A stretch of 20,785 nucleotides of DNA from Dyella_B sp035508595 (GTDB lineage: Bacteria > Pseudomonadota > Gammaproteobacteria > Xanthomonadales > Rhodanobacteraceae), in NCBI GenBank assembly GCA_035508595.1, contig DATJMR010000006.1:1-20785 (forward strand), read 5' to 3'. Positions 12,890-20,448 of the stretch are shown piece after piece. The notes beneath the pieces were generated by a model that did not search any database, was not told the DNA's origin, and saw only the letters and a list, made by a program, of their open reading frames with translations. Numbering within the stretch: position 1 is the first letter of the stretch; each line of letters begins with the position of its first letter. The translations under genes and the position numbers were made by a program.

Positions 12890-14516
12890 GCCCTTCCACG
12901 CTTGCCAAATAGTTTTTCCACGCAACGCAATCGTTCGCGTCGGCAGCAACGGCTGCCGGCATCGCAGTCCCGATTTGTCCGCGATAAAACGCCACTAGCT
13001 TGCGCCCCTTCCACACACTCAACCGCTGCACCGGCCGCAAGTTTTCCACTCGCGTACAGAGGGATTTCAACCACGCCTCGCGCTCACGTTCGCGCACCGC
13101 GTACTCGTCCACCGCAAGCAACACGGAGGCACCCGGATGCACGCGGCGCAACGCCGATTCATCCGCGCCCCACAACGCGACTTGCGGGGCGCGTCCGTAT
13201 TTCACGTTAAGGGGGTTGTCGAGCGTATAGATTTGGCGCTGCCCATCGAATTGAAAATCGAGTTCGGCAGCCATCATGAAGTTGTCCGCCACGAGCACCG
13301 CAGGTTGTGCGGCGAGCTGCATCCTGGCGATATCGGCGCTCTCTCGCCAACCGAGGAACGCGGTAGGCACCAGGCGCTCGGCACCCAGGCCTGGCGCCGT
13401 ACCGGGAAAAGCCGCCCATCCCAGATACCCTAGCCCTGCAAAAAGCACGAGCAACGCCAGCCCCGCGCCCGCAACGGCGAGCGCGCGCCAAACGCGAGCA
13501 CGCGCAGCTATCTGCAGCAACGCAGGCAGCGCGGCCAACAACGGCAAATAACCCGGCAGCGGCCAGTGCACGCGGAAACGTTGATCGTCGGCAAACAAAC
13601 CCGCGACGAAATACACCACGACAAACGTGATCGACATCGCTGCGATCACATCCCACGGGCCGCCTTCGCGGCGTCGACGCCAGCATTGCCACGCCGCCCA
13701 CAACAGACATGCATACAACAACGGTGTGCAGGTAACCGCTTGCTCCAACGGTTGAATCAACGTATCGGCGTGAAAGCGCCAGGGATTGCGTTCGATCAGC
13801 TGAAAGGCGACACCTGCACCGTGTTGTTGCCAGTTGGAAATGATCAGCGGCAGCAATCCCAGGGCAGCGATAATCATCGCGAGCCAAAATCCACGACGCC
13901 GCCACTGCGCGCGACCGCGAGGCGTCAGCACCCACAGGAACAAACCGGCGACCATGAACATCGCAGCGCGATAGTGGCTTATCCAGCAAACCGCGAGCGC
14001 AACGCCAAGCAACAGCCAATCGCGCGGGCGGTTTTGGTCCATGGCGCGAAGCAAGGCAAACATGGCGGCCATGCCGGCAACCGTAAGCGGCACGTCCGGC
14101 ATCGCCATCACGCCCAGGCTTCCGGCCAGCGGCAAGCACAGACAAAGCAATCCGGCTTGCCATCCGGTACGCGTATCGAATGCCTGCCGGCCGAACCCCA
14201 CCAGCAGCCAGGGCAAGCCGCTGCCCAGCACAAGGAATGGCCAGCGCATGCCTAGCAATCCATGCCCGGCCACACTCTCGCCCAACCGGATCAGCCAGGC
14301 GGTCATCGGCGGCAGGTCGCTGTAGCCCCAAGCGAGATGTCGGCTCTCTTGCCAGTAGAACGCTTCGTCGCCGAAAGGCTGCACCGTCGCGGCAAGCGCC
14401 AGCTTCACCAGGAACAGACACAAGAACACTGTGACGAAAGCCGCTCGCCAGCGCGTGATGCTCGCGACTACACTGGGATCGACTCCCCTATCTGTCCTCG
14501 GCTTCCGTAAATCCAT
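12876..14516 (-). CDS. GT39/ArnT-like membrane glycosyltransferase
   Basis: This 546-residue polytopic protein looks like a GT-C fold glycosyltransferase of the ArnT/PMT superfamily, which uses polyprenyl-phosphate sugar donors at the outer face of the inner membrane. After a first helix (about 24-44) comes FGDEAFYWQESRHLAWGYSDLPPMTAWLIRLGE, with the D50-E51 pair expected in the first periplasmic loop, and later GVMAMPDVPLTVAGMAAMFALL. About ten hydrophobic segments precede a soluble C-terminal domain of roughly 150 residues. Starts at 14525 and 14516 are possible; I chose 14516 because GGAG lies 11 bases upstream, whereas 14525 leaves only two bases. Donor and acceptor are not evident: lipid A, O-antigen or protein are all possible. 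Its ends overlap both neighbours, moxR and yceF. Confidence 0.85.
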   Translation of the reverse strand: MDLRKPRTDRGVDPSVVASITRWRAAFVTVFLCLFLVKLALAATVQPFGDEAFYWQESRHLAWGYSDLPPMTAWLIRLGESVAGHGLLGMRWPFLVLGSGLPWLLVGFGRQAFDTRTGWQAGLLCLCLPLAGSLGVMAMPDVPLTVAGMAAMFALLRAMDQNRPRDWLLLGVALAVCWISHYRAAMFMVAGLFLWVLTPRGRAQWRRRGFWLAMIIAALGLLPLIISNWQQHGAGVAFQLIERNPWRFHADTLIQPLEQAVTCTPLLYACLLWAAWQCWRRRREGGPWDVIAAMSITFVVVYFVAGLFADDQRFRVHWPLPGYLPLLAALPALLQIAARARVWRALAVAGAGLALLVLFAGLGYLGWAAFPGTAPGLGAERLVPTAFLGWRESADIARMQLAAQPAVLVADNFMMAAELDFQFDGQRQIYTLDNPLNVKYGRAPQVALWGADESALRRVHPGASVLLAVDEYAVREREREAWLKSLCTRVENLRPVQRLSVWKGRKLVAFYRGQIGTAMPAAVAADANDCVAWKNYLASVEGLKAR

Positions 14517-15456
14517 GTCAGCCATCACTCCGCTTCGTGATGAAAACCTGCAAAAGCGTCTGCATGCCGCCATCGCTCAAGTAAACAAAGTGCTGCTCGG
14601 CAAAGCACGTCAGGTCAAGCTTGCGTTTACCTGCCTAGTTGCCGGCGGGCATCTGCTGCTGGAAGACGTACCTGGCGTCGGCAAAACCACACTGGCCCAT
14701 GCACTGGCTGCCAGCTTCGCGCTGGATTTTCAACGCGTGCAATTCACCAGCGACCTGCTGCCGTCGGACATTATCGGGGTCAGCATGTACGAGCGCGAGA
14801 CGGGGCAGTTTCGTTTTCATCCTGGTCCGGTATTCGCCGGTTTGCTGCTCGCCGACGAAATCAATCGCGCCACGCCCAAGACACAAAGCGCCTTGCTCGA
14901 AGCCATGGCCGAGCGCCAGGTGACCGTGGACGGGCAAACGCATGCCCTGCCCGATCCGTTTTTCGTCGTCGCAACGCAGAATCCCCTGGATCTCGCCGGT
15001 ACCTTTCCGTTGCCCGATTCGCAGCTCGATCGTTTCATGCTGCGCGTGTCGCTCGACTATCCCGACGCCAGCGCCGAACGGGAATTGCTTACCGGCAGCG
15101 ATCGCCGCGACCTGCTCACGCATCTCGTACCGCAACTGGATGCGCCTGGCCTTGCCAGCTTGCATCGGCAGGCACAAACCATCACAGCCAGTCCGGCCTT
15201 GCTCGACTATCTTCAAGCGTTGCTGGCGGCCAGCCGCCGGCACCCCGACGTCCGCGTGGGCCTGTCGCCGCGTGCCGGACTTTCCTTGCTGGCGGCGGCG
15301 CGCGGCTGGGCCATGCTCAGCGATCGGGGTCACGTGCTTCCCGAAGATCTGCAAGCGCTATTTGTACCGCTTGCCGCGCACCGCCTGGTGGCCACGCGCG
15401 GTGCCAGCGGCGAAACGCTGGCACGTACGCTGTTGAGCGAAGTCGCGGTTGACTGA
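14515..15456 (+). CDS. MoxR-family AAA+ ATPase
   Basis: MoxR ATPases are chaperone-like AAA+ proteins thought to assist assembly or activation of partner complexes, usually encoded with DUF58 proteins. The 313-residue product has Walker A DVPGVGKTT (51-59), Walker B LLLADEINRA (110-119, with D114 and E115), sensor 1 N156 in ATQNPLD, the FPLPDSQLDRF arginine-finger region (164-174) and sensor 2 in LSPRAGLSLL. Length is typical. The ATG at 14515 shares two bases with the divergent glycosyltransferase ATG (palindrome CATG). The frame extends upstream to 14431, but that part lies antisense to the glycosyltransferase and has no family similarity. No clear Shine-Dalgarno is seen. DUF58 and transglutaminase genes follow within one operon. 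Confidence 0.94.
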   Translation: MSAITPLRDENLQKRLHAAIAQVNKVLLGKARQVKLAFTCLVAGGHLLLEDVPGVGKTTLAHALAASFALDFQRVQFTSDLLPSDIIGVSMYERETGQFRFHPGPVFAGLLLADEINRATPKTQSALLEAMAERQVTVDGQTHALPDPFFVVATQNPLDLAGTFPLPDSQLDRFMLRVSLDYPDASAERELLTGSDRRDLLTHLVPQLDAPGLASLHRQAQTITASPALLDYLQALLAASRRHPDVRVGLSPRAGLSLLAAARGWAMLSDRGHVLPEDLQALFVPLAAHRLVATRGASGETLARTLLSEVAVD

Positions 15457-15465
15457 GGAAAACTC

Positions 15466-16416
15466 GTGATCCCCGCGCAGCTCCAGCGCCTGCAGCAATG
15501 GGCCGAACGACGGCTGCCCGCATTGACGCGGCACCGCCGCCAGGAAGAGCTGCCGATCGAATTGCATAGACGTCGCATCTACATTGTGCCGACCGGTTTC
15601 GGAATGGCGTTCACCTTGCTGCTGCTCGTGATGCTGGTCGGCAGCCTGAACTATTCCAACAACGCTGCCTTGCTGCTGACGTGCCTGCTTGGTGCGGCCA
15701 CCTCGATCAGCATGTTGATCGCCTTTCGCACCTTGAACGGACTGCGCATTCGAGGCGTGCGCGCGGGCCATGCGATGGCAGGGCAGCCGATCGACATCAC
15801 GTTCGATGTCGAAGCATCCAGTTTGCGGCAGGCCGTTCGACTCGATCTCGCCGACGTCTCCCAGTCGTTCGACGTCAATCGTCGCACCGATGTCAGGGTA
15901 AGCATTCCCACGGAGTTTCGCGGATGGTTGTCCGTGCCGCGTTTTCGCATCTGGACAACGTGGCCGCTTGGATTGTTTCGCGCCTGGAGCTGGGTAAACC
16001 CCCATTACGCGGTGCTGGTGTGGCCTCGCCCGGAAACATTCGGCCCCAGTCCCACGCTGCCGCTCGAAGACCATCGCAGGCAGCGCCTGCATCGAGGCGA
16101 AGATCTGGCGTCGTTGCGCGATTATCGCGGCGGGGATTCCATGCGGCATATCGCCTGGAAAGCGAGCGCGCGCCACGAGAATCTGCTGGTGAAAGACTAC
16201 GAACAACCCGAAGCCAGAGAAGAATGGCGGCTCGATTGGCGACATCTGCGCGGCCTGGATAACGAGACACGCATATCGCGCCTGACTCGCTGGCTGGACG
16301 AAGCGCAGGCGCAAGGACGCCAATGGAGCTTGTGGTTGCCCAGCGAAGTCATCGGCATTGGCGGCGGACCGGCTCACTATGCGCACTGCATGAGCGCTTT
16401 GGCGCTCTTGCCATGA
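15466..16416 (+). CDS. DUF58 membrane protein
   Basis: DUF58 proteins accompany MoxR ATPases and are probably their client or effector; the biochemical role is unsettled. The 316-residue product has two adjacent membrane helices (about 46-60 and 66-86) and then a soluble beta-rich part leading to the family motif LRDYRGGDSMRHIAWKASAR (217-236), after which a vWA-like C-terminal fold is expected. The start is GTG at 15466 with AGGA seven bases upstream, nine bases after the moxR stop. The stop overlaps the transglutaminase start as ATGA, so the three genes form one transcription and translation unit. Confidence 0.92.
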   Translation: MIPAQLQRLQQWAERRLPALTRHRRQEELPIELHRRRIYIVPTGFGMAFTLLLLVMLVGSLNYSNNAALLLTCLLGAATSISMLIAFRTLNGLRIRGVRAGHAMAGQPIDITFDVEASSLRQAVRLDLADVSQSFDVNRRTDVRVSIPTEFRGWLSVPRFRIWTTWPLGLFRAWSWVNPHYAVLVWPRPETFGPSPTLPLEDHRRQRLHRGEDLASLRDYRGGDSMRHIAWKASARHENLLVKDYEQPEAREEWRLDWRHLRGLDNETRISRLTRWLDEAQAQGRQWSLWLPSEVIGIGGGPAHYAHCMSALALLP

Positions 16417-18386
16417 TCGGCCGCTGGAAAACCAAGCCTGCCCATCCACCCGTGCGCATTGGGAATCGCACATTCGATTTGCTGTGCCTTACCACCGCCT
16501 TCGTTCTGGCCGTCCACTCGCCGCATCTTCCCGTTTGGCTGACTGGCGCATTGCTCGGCGCGCTCGGTCTGCGATGGTGGCAGCGGAAAAATCGGCCGGG
16601 CCACGTACCGGCGTGGCTGAAAGTACCCATGCTGGTGATTCTGGTGGGCACGGTCATTCTCAATTACGGCAATGTGTTCGGGCGCGAGCCGGGTTCGGCA
16701 CTCGCCTCGGGCCTGCTGGTTTTGAAACTCACCGAAACGGAGAACCCGCGCGACGCACGCGTCGGCGCAGCTTTCGCGTGCTTTCTGTTGATGGCGGCCC
16801 TGCTTTTCGATCAAAGCATGGTGGCAACGTTCGTGGTGGCACTTGGATTATTGCCAGCATTGACGACGTGGCGCTCGCTCGAGCCCACGCAAACGCCCAC
16901 GCCGCTCGGGCGTCAACTGATACCGGCGCTGGCGTTGCTGGTTACGTCGCTGCCGCTGGCGTTATTCGCTTTCATGCTGCTGCCTCGACTGAGTTCGCCG
17001 ATCTGGGGCACATCCAATCAGCAAGCCGCGCACACCGGCCTGAGCGATCACATGTCGCCCGGCGATTTCACGCAATTGCTGACCGACGACACCGCCGCCA
17101 TGCGCGTGAGTTTCGACGGTCAGCCGCCACCATCCAGCTTGCGTTATTTCCGCACCTTCGTGCTCTGGAATTACGACGGCAGGGACTGGACGCGGCTGGA
17201 ACTTCCCAGCGACGCTCCGATTCCGGTCGAAGCAGGCGATACGATCAGCTATCACATAAGCTTGGAACCGTCGCACCAGCGCATACTGCCCATGCTGGAT
17301 GTGCCGGTGCAAACGCCCTCCGATTCGCAAACGCATGCGGACGGCGAGGTCTTTTCGGACAAGCCCGTCGGCGATGCACGGCAATACACGGCTCGCTCCG
17401 CGCTGCGCTACAGGCTGCAACCGAACCTGGACGTCGCCACGCGCATGCAAGCGCTGCAGCTTCCCACCGGCTTCGACCCGCGCGCCCGCGCGCTCGCCGA
17501 GCAATGGCGCCAGCGCTACGGACACGACGACGCAGCCATCATCCGCGCCGCGCTGACCATGTTCCACAACGACGGATTTAGCTACACGCTGCTTCCCGCG
17601 CCATTGGGTCACGATGCCGTCGATGATTTTCTGTTCAACACGCACGAAGGTTTTTGCGAACACTATGCCTCGGCGTTCACCATCCTGATGCGTGCCGCCG
17701 GCATTCCTGCGCGCGTGGTCACCGGTTATCAGGGCGGCTACTGGAACACCATCGGCCAGTATCTGCTCGTGCGCAATTCGGACGCCCATGCGTGGAGTGA
17801 AGTGTGGCTGGAGGGACACGGTTGGGTGCGCGTCGACCCCACGGCGGCGGTACGGCCTACGCGCATCTCGCAGGGTGCCGCCAGCGCCGCCGGCGGCCAG
17901 CTGCCTTGGTACGAATCGGGCATGGTGGAATCGGCGCGAAATCAGTGGGACATCGTCAACCGATGGTGGAACCAAAGCGTTATCGGCTTCGACGCACTGC
18001 GCCAACGCGGGCTGCTGACTCCGTTCGGCATTCGCGAGACAGACACCGACATGCTGATAAAGCTGCTGGTTATCTGCATGGTGGCGTTTGGAGCAGTCGG
18101 GTTGTCGTGGGCGTTATGGCGTCGGCCGGAAGGCGACCCCGCCCTGGCAGCCTTGCGCGCGTTGGAACGCAAACTTACGCACGCGGGGATCACCCGTGGG
18201 CGCAGCGAAGGGCCACAGCACTTCCTTCGTCGCGCCATGCGTGCACTGCCCGGCCAACGTGCGGAATTGGATTATCTGATGAGGTGCTATATCGAGCTGC
18301 GCTACGCCAACGTCGAACCATCCACTGAATCTCTGCGCACCTTTCGACAGGCGGTACGGAATTTCCAGCCGCGCCGCGTGGTCTAA
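16413..18386 (+). CDS. TgpA-like DUF3488/transglutaminase membrane protein
   Basis: This 657-residue protein has the architecture of Pseudomonas TgpA: an N-terminal bundle of about six membrane helices (22-190, DUF3488), a large periplasmic transglutaminase-like domain, a further helix (about 549-569) and a short C-terminal DUF4129-like tail. The cysteine-protease-type triad is complete: C415 in NTHEGFCEHYASAFTILMR, H459 in NSDAHAWSEVW and D475 in GWVRVDPTAAV. The substrate is unknown; crosslinking or cleavage of an envelope protein or peptide is inferred from the fold and location. TgpA is reported as essential in P. aeruginosa. The ATG at 16413 overlaps the DUF58 stop as ATGA, so the open frame back to 16323 is not used. 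Confidence 0.92.
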   Translation: MIGRWKTKPAHPPVRIGNRTFDLLCLTTAFVLAVHSPHLPVWLTGALLGALGLRWWQRKNRPGHVPAWLKVPMLVILVGTVILNYGNVFGREPGSALASGLLVLKLTETENPRDARVGAAFACFLLMAALLFDQSMVATFVVALGLLPALTTWRSLEPTQTPTPLGRQLIPALALLVTSLPLALFAFMLLPRLSSPIWGTSNQQAAHTGLSDHMSPGDFTQLLTDDTAAMRVSFDGQPPPSSLRYFRTFVLWNYDGRDWTRLELPSDAPIPVEAGDTISYHISLEPSHQRILPMLDVPVQTPSDSQTHADGEVFSDKPVGDARQYTARSALRYRLQPNLDVATRMQALQLPTGFDPRARALAEQWRQRYGHDDAAIIRAALTMFHNDGFSYTLLPAPLGHDAVDDFLFNTHEGFCEHYASAFTILMRAAGIPARVVTGYQGGYWNTIGQYLLVRNSDAHAWSEVWLEGHGWVRVDPTAAVRPTRISQGAASAAGGQLPWYESGMVESARNQWDIVNRWWNQSVIGFDALRQRGLLTPFGIRETDTDMLIKLLVICMVAFGAVGLSWALWRRPEGDPALAALRALERKLTHAGITRGRSEGPQHFLRRAMRALPGQRAELDYLMRCYIELRYANVEPSTESLRTFRQAVRNFQPRRVV

Positions 18387-18436
18387 CCAGGGCGCAACGA
18401 TGTAGCATGCATCCGCCCACGATGGAGAAAAACACC

Positions 18437-19027
18437 ATGTCTCCCCTGATTCGATTTCTAAGCCTCGCAGCGGCCTCTGCGCTATTGGCCGCATGTGCCA
18501 CTGTGCCGCAGCCGCTGCAGGGCAACTTCGCTACCGTCACCTCGGCAAGCGCTCAGCAAGGCGGCGCCAACGGCACGCAAGTGCGCTGGGGCGGCGACAT
18601 CATCAGCACCGAACCCGGCCAGCAGTCGACGTGCTTCTATGTATTAGGCCGTCAGCTCGACGATCAGGCGCGTCCCATTCGCGATAACACCAATACGCAG
18701 GGACGTTTCGTCGCCTGCCGCGCGGGCTTTTACGATCCGGAAGTTTTCAAGCCTGGCCGCGAAATCACCGTCACGGGTGCTGTGCAAGGTGTCGTGACGC
18801 GCAAAGTGGGCGATTACGACTATGCCTATCCGCGTGTCGAAGCCAACGTGGTTTACCTGTGGCCGAAGCGTCCGCTGGTCGTGGGTTATCCGTATGGTCC
18901 GGGCTGGTACGATCCTTTCTGGGGTCCGTATTGGGGTCCGTACTGGGGTTGGGGCGGTCCTTATTGGGGCGCCTGGGGTGGTTGGTACGCGCCGCCCGCG
19001 GTGATCGTGGTGCGTCGCCACCGCTGA
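18437..19027 (+). CDS. Slp-family outer-membrane lipoprotein
   Basis: This 196-residue product is a lipoprotein of the Slp family (E. coli Slp, starvation-induced, outer membrane). The signal peptide ends in the lipobox L17-A18-A19-C20, and the residue after the cysteine is Ala, so sorting to the outer membrane is expected. Family features are VRWGGDII (49-56), the C-terminal half of the motif GRFVACRAGFYDPEVFKPGRE, ITVTGAVQG, and YDYAYPRVEANVVYLWP (127-143). The last 45 residues are unusually rich in Gly, Trp, Tyr and Pro with repeats of GPYWG. The ATG at 18437 has GGAG nine bases upstream; an earlier in-frame ATG at 18407 would add ten residues ahead of the signal peptide. It follows the transglutaminase gene by 50 bases and ends at a strong terminator. 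Confidence 0.9.
   Translation: MSPLIRFLSLAAASALLAACATVPQPLQGNFATVTSASAQQGGANGTQVRWGGDIISTEPGQQSTCFYVLGRQLDDQARPIRDNTNTQGRFVACRAGFYDPEVFKPGREITVTGAVQGVVTRKVGDYDYAYPRVEANVVYLWPKRPLVVGYPYGPGWYDPFWGPYWGPYWGWGGPYWGAWGGWYAPPAVIVVRRHR
18921..18944 (+). repeat. Direct repeat encoding WGPY units in the slp tail
   Basis: Two tandem 12-base units, GGGGTCCGTATT and GGGGTCCGTACT, differ at one position. They are followed by decayed copies (GGGGTTGGGGC, then GGTCCTTATTGGGGC). They encode the repeated Gly-Pro-Tyr-Trp segment at residues 162-178 of the Slp-family lipoprotein and could vary in copy number by slippage. Confidence 0.6.
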
Positions 19028-19042
19028 TCTCGCCAAGATTGC

Positions 19043-19074
19043 AAAAAAACGCCGGCATCCGCCGGCGTTTTTTT
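19043..19074. terminator. Bidirectional intrinsic terminator between slp and the HIT gene
   Basis: Seven A's and CGCCGGC pair perfectly over 14 bp with GCCGGCG and seven T's around the four-base loop ATCC. Each strand therefore has a GC-rich stem followed by a seven-base U-tract. It lies 15 bases after the slp-like gene and 21 bases after the convergent HIT gene, so it ends both transcripts. Confidence 0.95.
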
Positions 19075-19095
19075 ATGCGGCGACATCGTTCGCGA

Positions 19096-19440
19096 TCAAC
19101 CCGGCGGCCAATGCATGCGACGCCCGGCCAGCAAGTGCACATGCAGATGAAACACGGTCTGTCCGCCGTGCTCGTTGCAGTTGATCACCACACGGTAACC
19201 TTCTTGGCTGAAACCCTCGCGCTTGGCGTAGTCGGCGGCGGCAAGCACCAGCTTGCCGAGCAGTTCGGCATCGGCGGGCGTAGCATCGTTCAACGTCGCG
19301 ATGGCGCGCTTGGGTACAAACAACACATGCGCCGGGGCTTGCGGATTGAGGTCGCGAAACGCCAGCACGTCATCGGTCTCGTAGACGATGTCGGCGGGAA
19401 TTTCCCGACGGACGATTTTGCCAAAGATGGTGTCACCCAT
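19096..19440 (-). CDS. HIT-family nucleotide hydrolase (HinT-like)
   Basis: This 114-residue protein is a histidine-triad hydrolase. HinT-type members cleave nucleoside phosphoramidates such as aminoacyl-AMP. The opening MGDTIFGKIVRREIPADIVYE and the segment VLAFRDLNPQAPAHVLFVPK (25-44) are typical of the HinT branch, and the triad is H98-x-H100-x-H102 in HGGQTVFHLHVHLLAG (91-106). The ATG at 19440 has GGAG eight bases upstream; the in-frame ATG at 19464, immediately after the recR stop, would add eight residues and lacks such a site. It lies 24 bases after recR and is probably co-transcribed with dnaX-ybaB-recR. Confidence 0.93.
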   Translation of the reverse strand: MGDTIFGKIVRREIPADIVYETDDVLAFRDLNPQAPAHVLFVPKRAIATLNDATPADAELLGKLVLAAADYAKREGFSQEGYRVVINCNEHGGQTVFHLHVHLLAGRRMHWPPG

Positions 19441-19464
19441 GTTTGCTTCTCCGTTCCAGGTCAT

Positions 19465-20064
19465 TCAATCGACCGATTGCCGGCTGCCGAATGCGTGTGC
19501 CAGCGTACCGCGGTCTACGTATTCCAACTCGCCACCCAACGGGACGCCATGCGCGAGTCGCGTCGGACGAATGCCCGCGGCATGTGCAAGCTGCGCCAGA
19601 TAATGCGCCGTGGCTTCGCCCTCCACCGTCGGGTTGGTCGCAAGAATCAGTTCTTCAACCTCGCCTTCGGCCAAGCGTTCGCTCAAGATGCCAAAGCCCA
19701 ATTCTTCAGGGCCCAGCCCATCTAGCGGCGACAAACGTCCCATCAGCACAAAGTACTGACCGCGATAGCCGGTCGCCTGCTCGATGGCGGCCAGATCCGT
19801 GGGCGATTCCACCACACAAAGCACGTGACGATCACGGCTGGCGCTTGCGCAGATGGCGCATTGGGCCGTTTCGCTGAAATTGCGGCAGCGCGTGCAGTGG
19901 CCAATGCTCTGCATTGCCTGCTGCAACACCGCCGCCAGCTTCAGTCCGCGCTCGCGTTCGCGCTCAAGCAAATGGAACGCCATGCGCTGCGCGCTCTTGC
20001 CGCCCACGCCTGGCAAGCAGCGCAGCGCTTCGATGAGTTCGTTGAGAAGTGGGGAGCTACTCAT
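19465..20064 (-). CDS. recR: Recombination protein RecR
   Basis: RecR (199 residues) works with RecF and RecO to load RecA at single-strand gaps, forming a ring around DNA. The helix-hairpin-helix LRCLPGVGGKSAQRMAFHLL (14-33) is followed by a four-cysteine zinc finger (C57, C60, C69, C72) and the Toprim domain starting VLCVVESPTDLAAIE with acidic E86, then EELILATNPTVEGEATA and the C-terminal VPLGGELEYVDRGTLAHAF. Length is standard. It lies 44 bases after ybaB, within the widely conserved dnaX-ybaB-recR operon. Confidence 0.97.
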   Translation of the reverse strand: MSSSPLLNELIEALRCLPGVGGKSAQRMAFHLLERERERGLKLAAVLQQAMQSIGHCTRCRNFSETAQCAICASASRDRHVLCVVESPTDLAAIEQATGYRGQYFVLMGRLSPLDGLGPEELGFGILSERLAEGEVEELILATNPTVEGEATAHYLAQLAHAAGIRPTRLAHGVPLGGELEYVDRGTLAHAFGSRQSVD

Positions 20065-20108
20065 GATGCCTCGTCACTCCCGCCTCCGGAGAGGAAGGGA
20101 ACGCATCG

Positions 20109-20432
20109 TCAAAACGGCATCTTGAATCCGGCCGGCAGATTCATGCCGGCAGTGAGCCCGCCCAGTTTGTCCTTGCTGGTCTGAGCCACTTTGTTGACCG
20201 CATCATTGATGGCGGCGGCGACCAGGTCTTCGGCCATCTCCGGATCGTCCGCAAACAACTTGCGGTCGATCTGCACGCGACGTACTTCGTGCGCACCGCT
20301 CATCACTACGCTAACCAGACCGCCGCCGGAACTACCGGTGACCTCCAGCTTGGCAATTTCTTCCTGCGCACGCTTCATGTCTTCCTGCATGCGCTGCGCT
20401 TGCTGCATGAGCTGGCCGAGTTGTCCTCGCAT
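20109..20432 (-). CDS. ybaB: YbaB/EbfC-family nucleoid-associated protein
   Basis: YbaB/EbfC proteins are small DNA-binding dimers with a tweezer-like shape, associated with the nucleoid and often with recombination genes. The 107-residue product begins MRGQLGQLMQQAQRMQEDMKRAQEEIAKLEV, the typical long N-terminal helix, then VTGSSGGGLVSVVMSG, RVQIDRKLF and DLVAAAINDAVNKVAQ. The frame extends to 20645, but the first 71 codons run antisense-like through the end of dnaX in another frame and are arginine-rich. The ATG at 20432 has GGAG eight bases upstream. It lies 16 bases after dnaX and 44 before recR. Confidence 0.95.
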   Translation of the reverse strand: MRGQLGQLMQQAQRMQEDMKRAQEEIAKLEVTGSSGGGLVSVVMSGAHEVRRVQIDRKLFADDPEMAEDLVAAAINDAVNKVAQTSKDKLGGLTAGMNLPAGFKMPF

Positions 20433-20448
20433 AACACGTACTCCGGAA

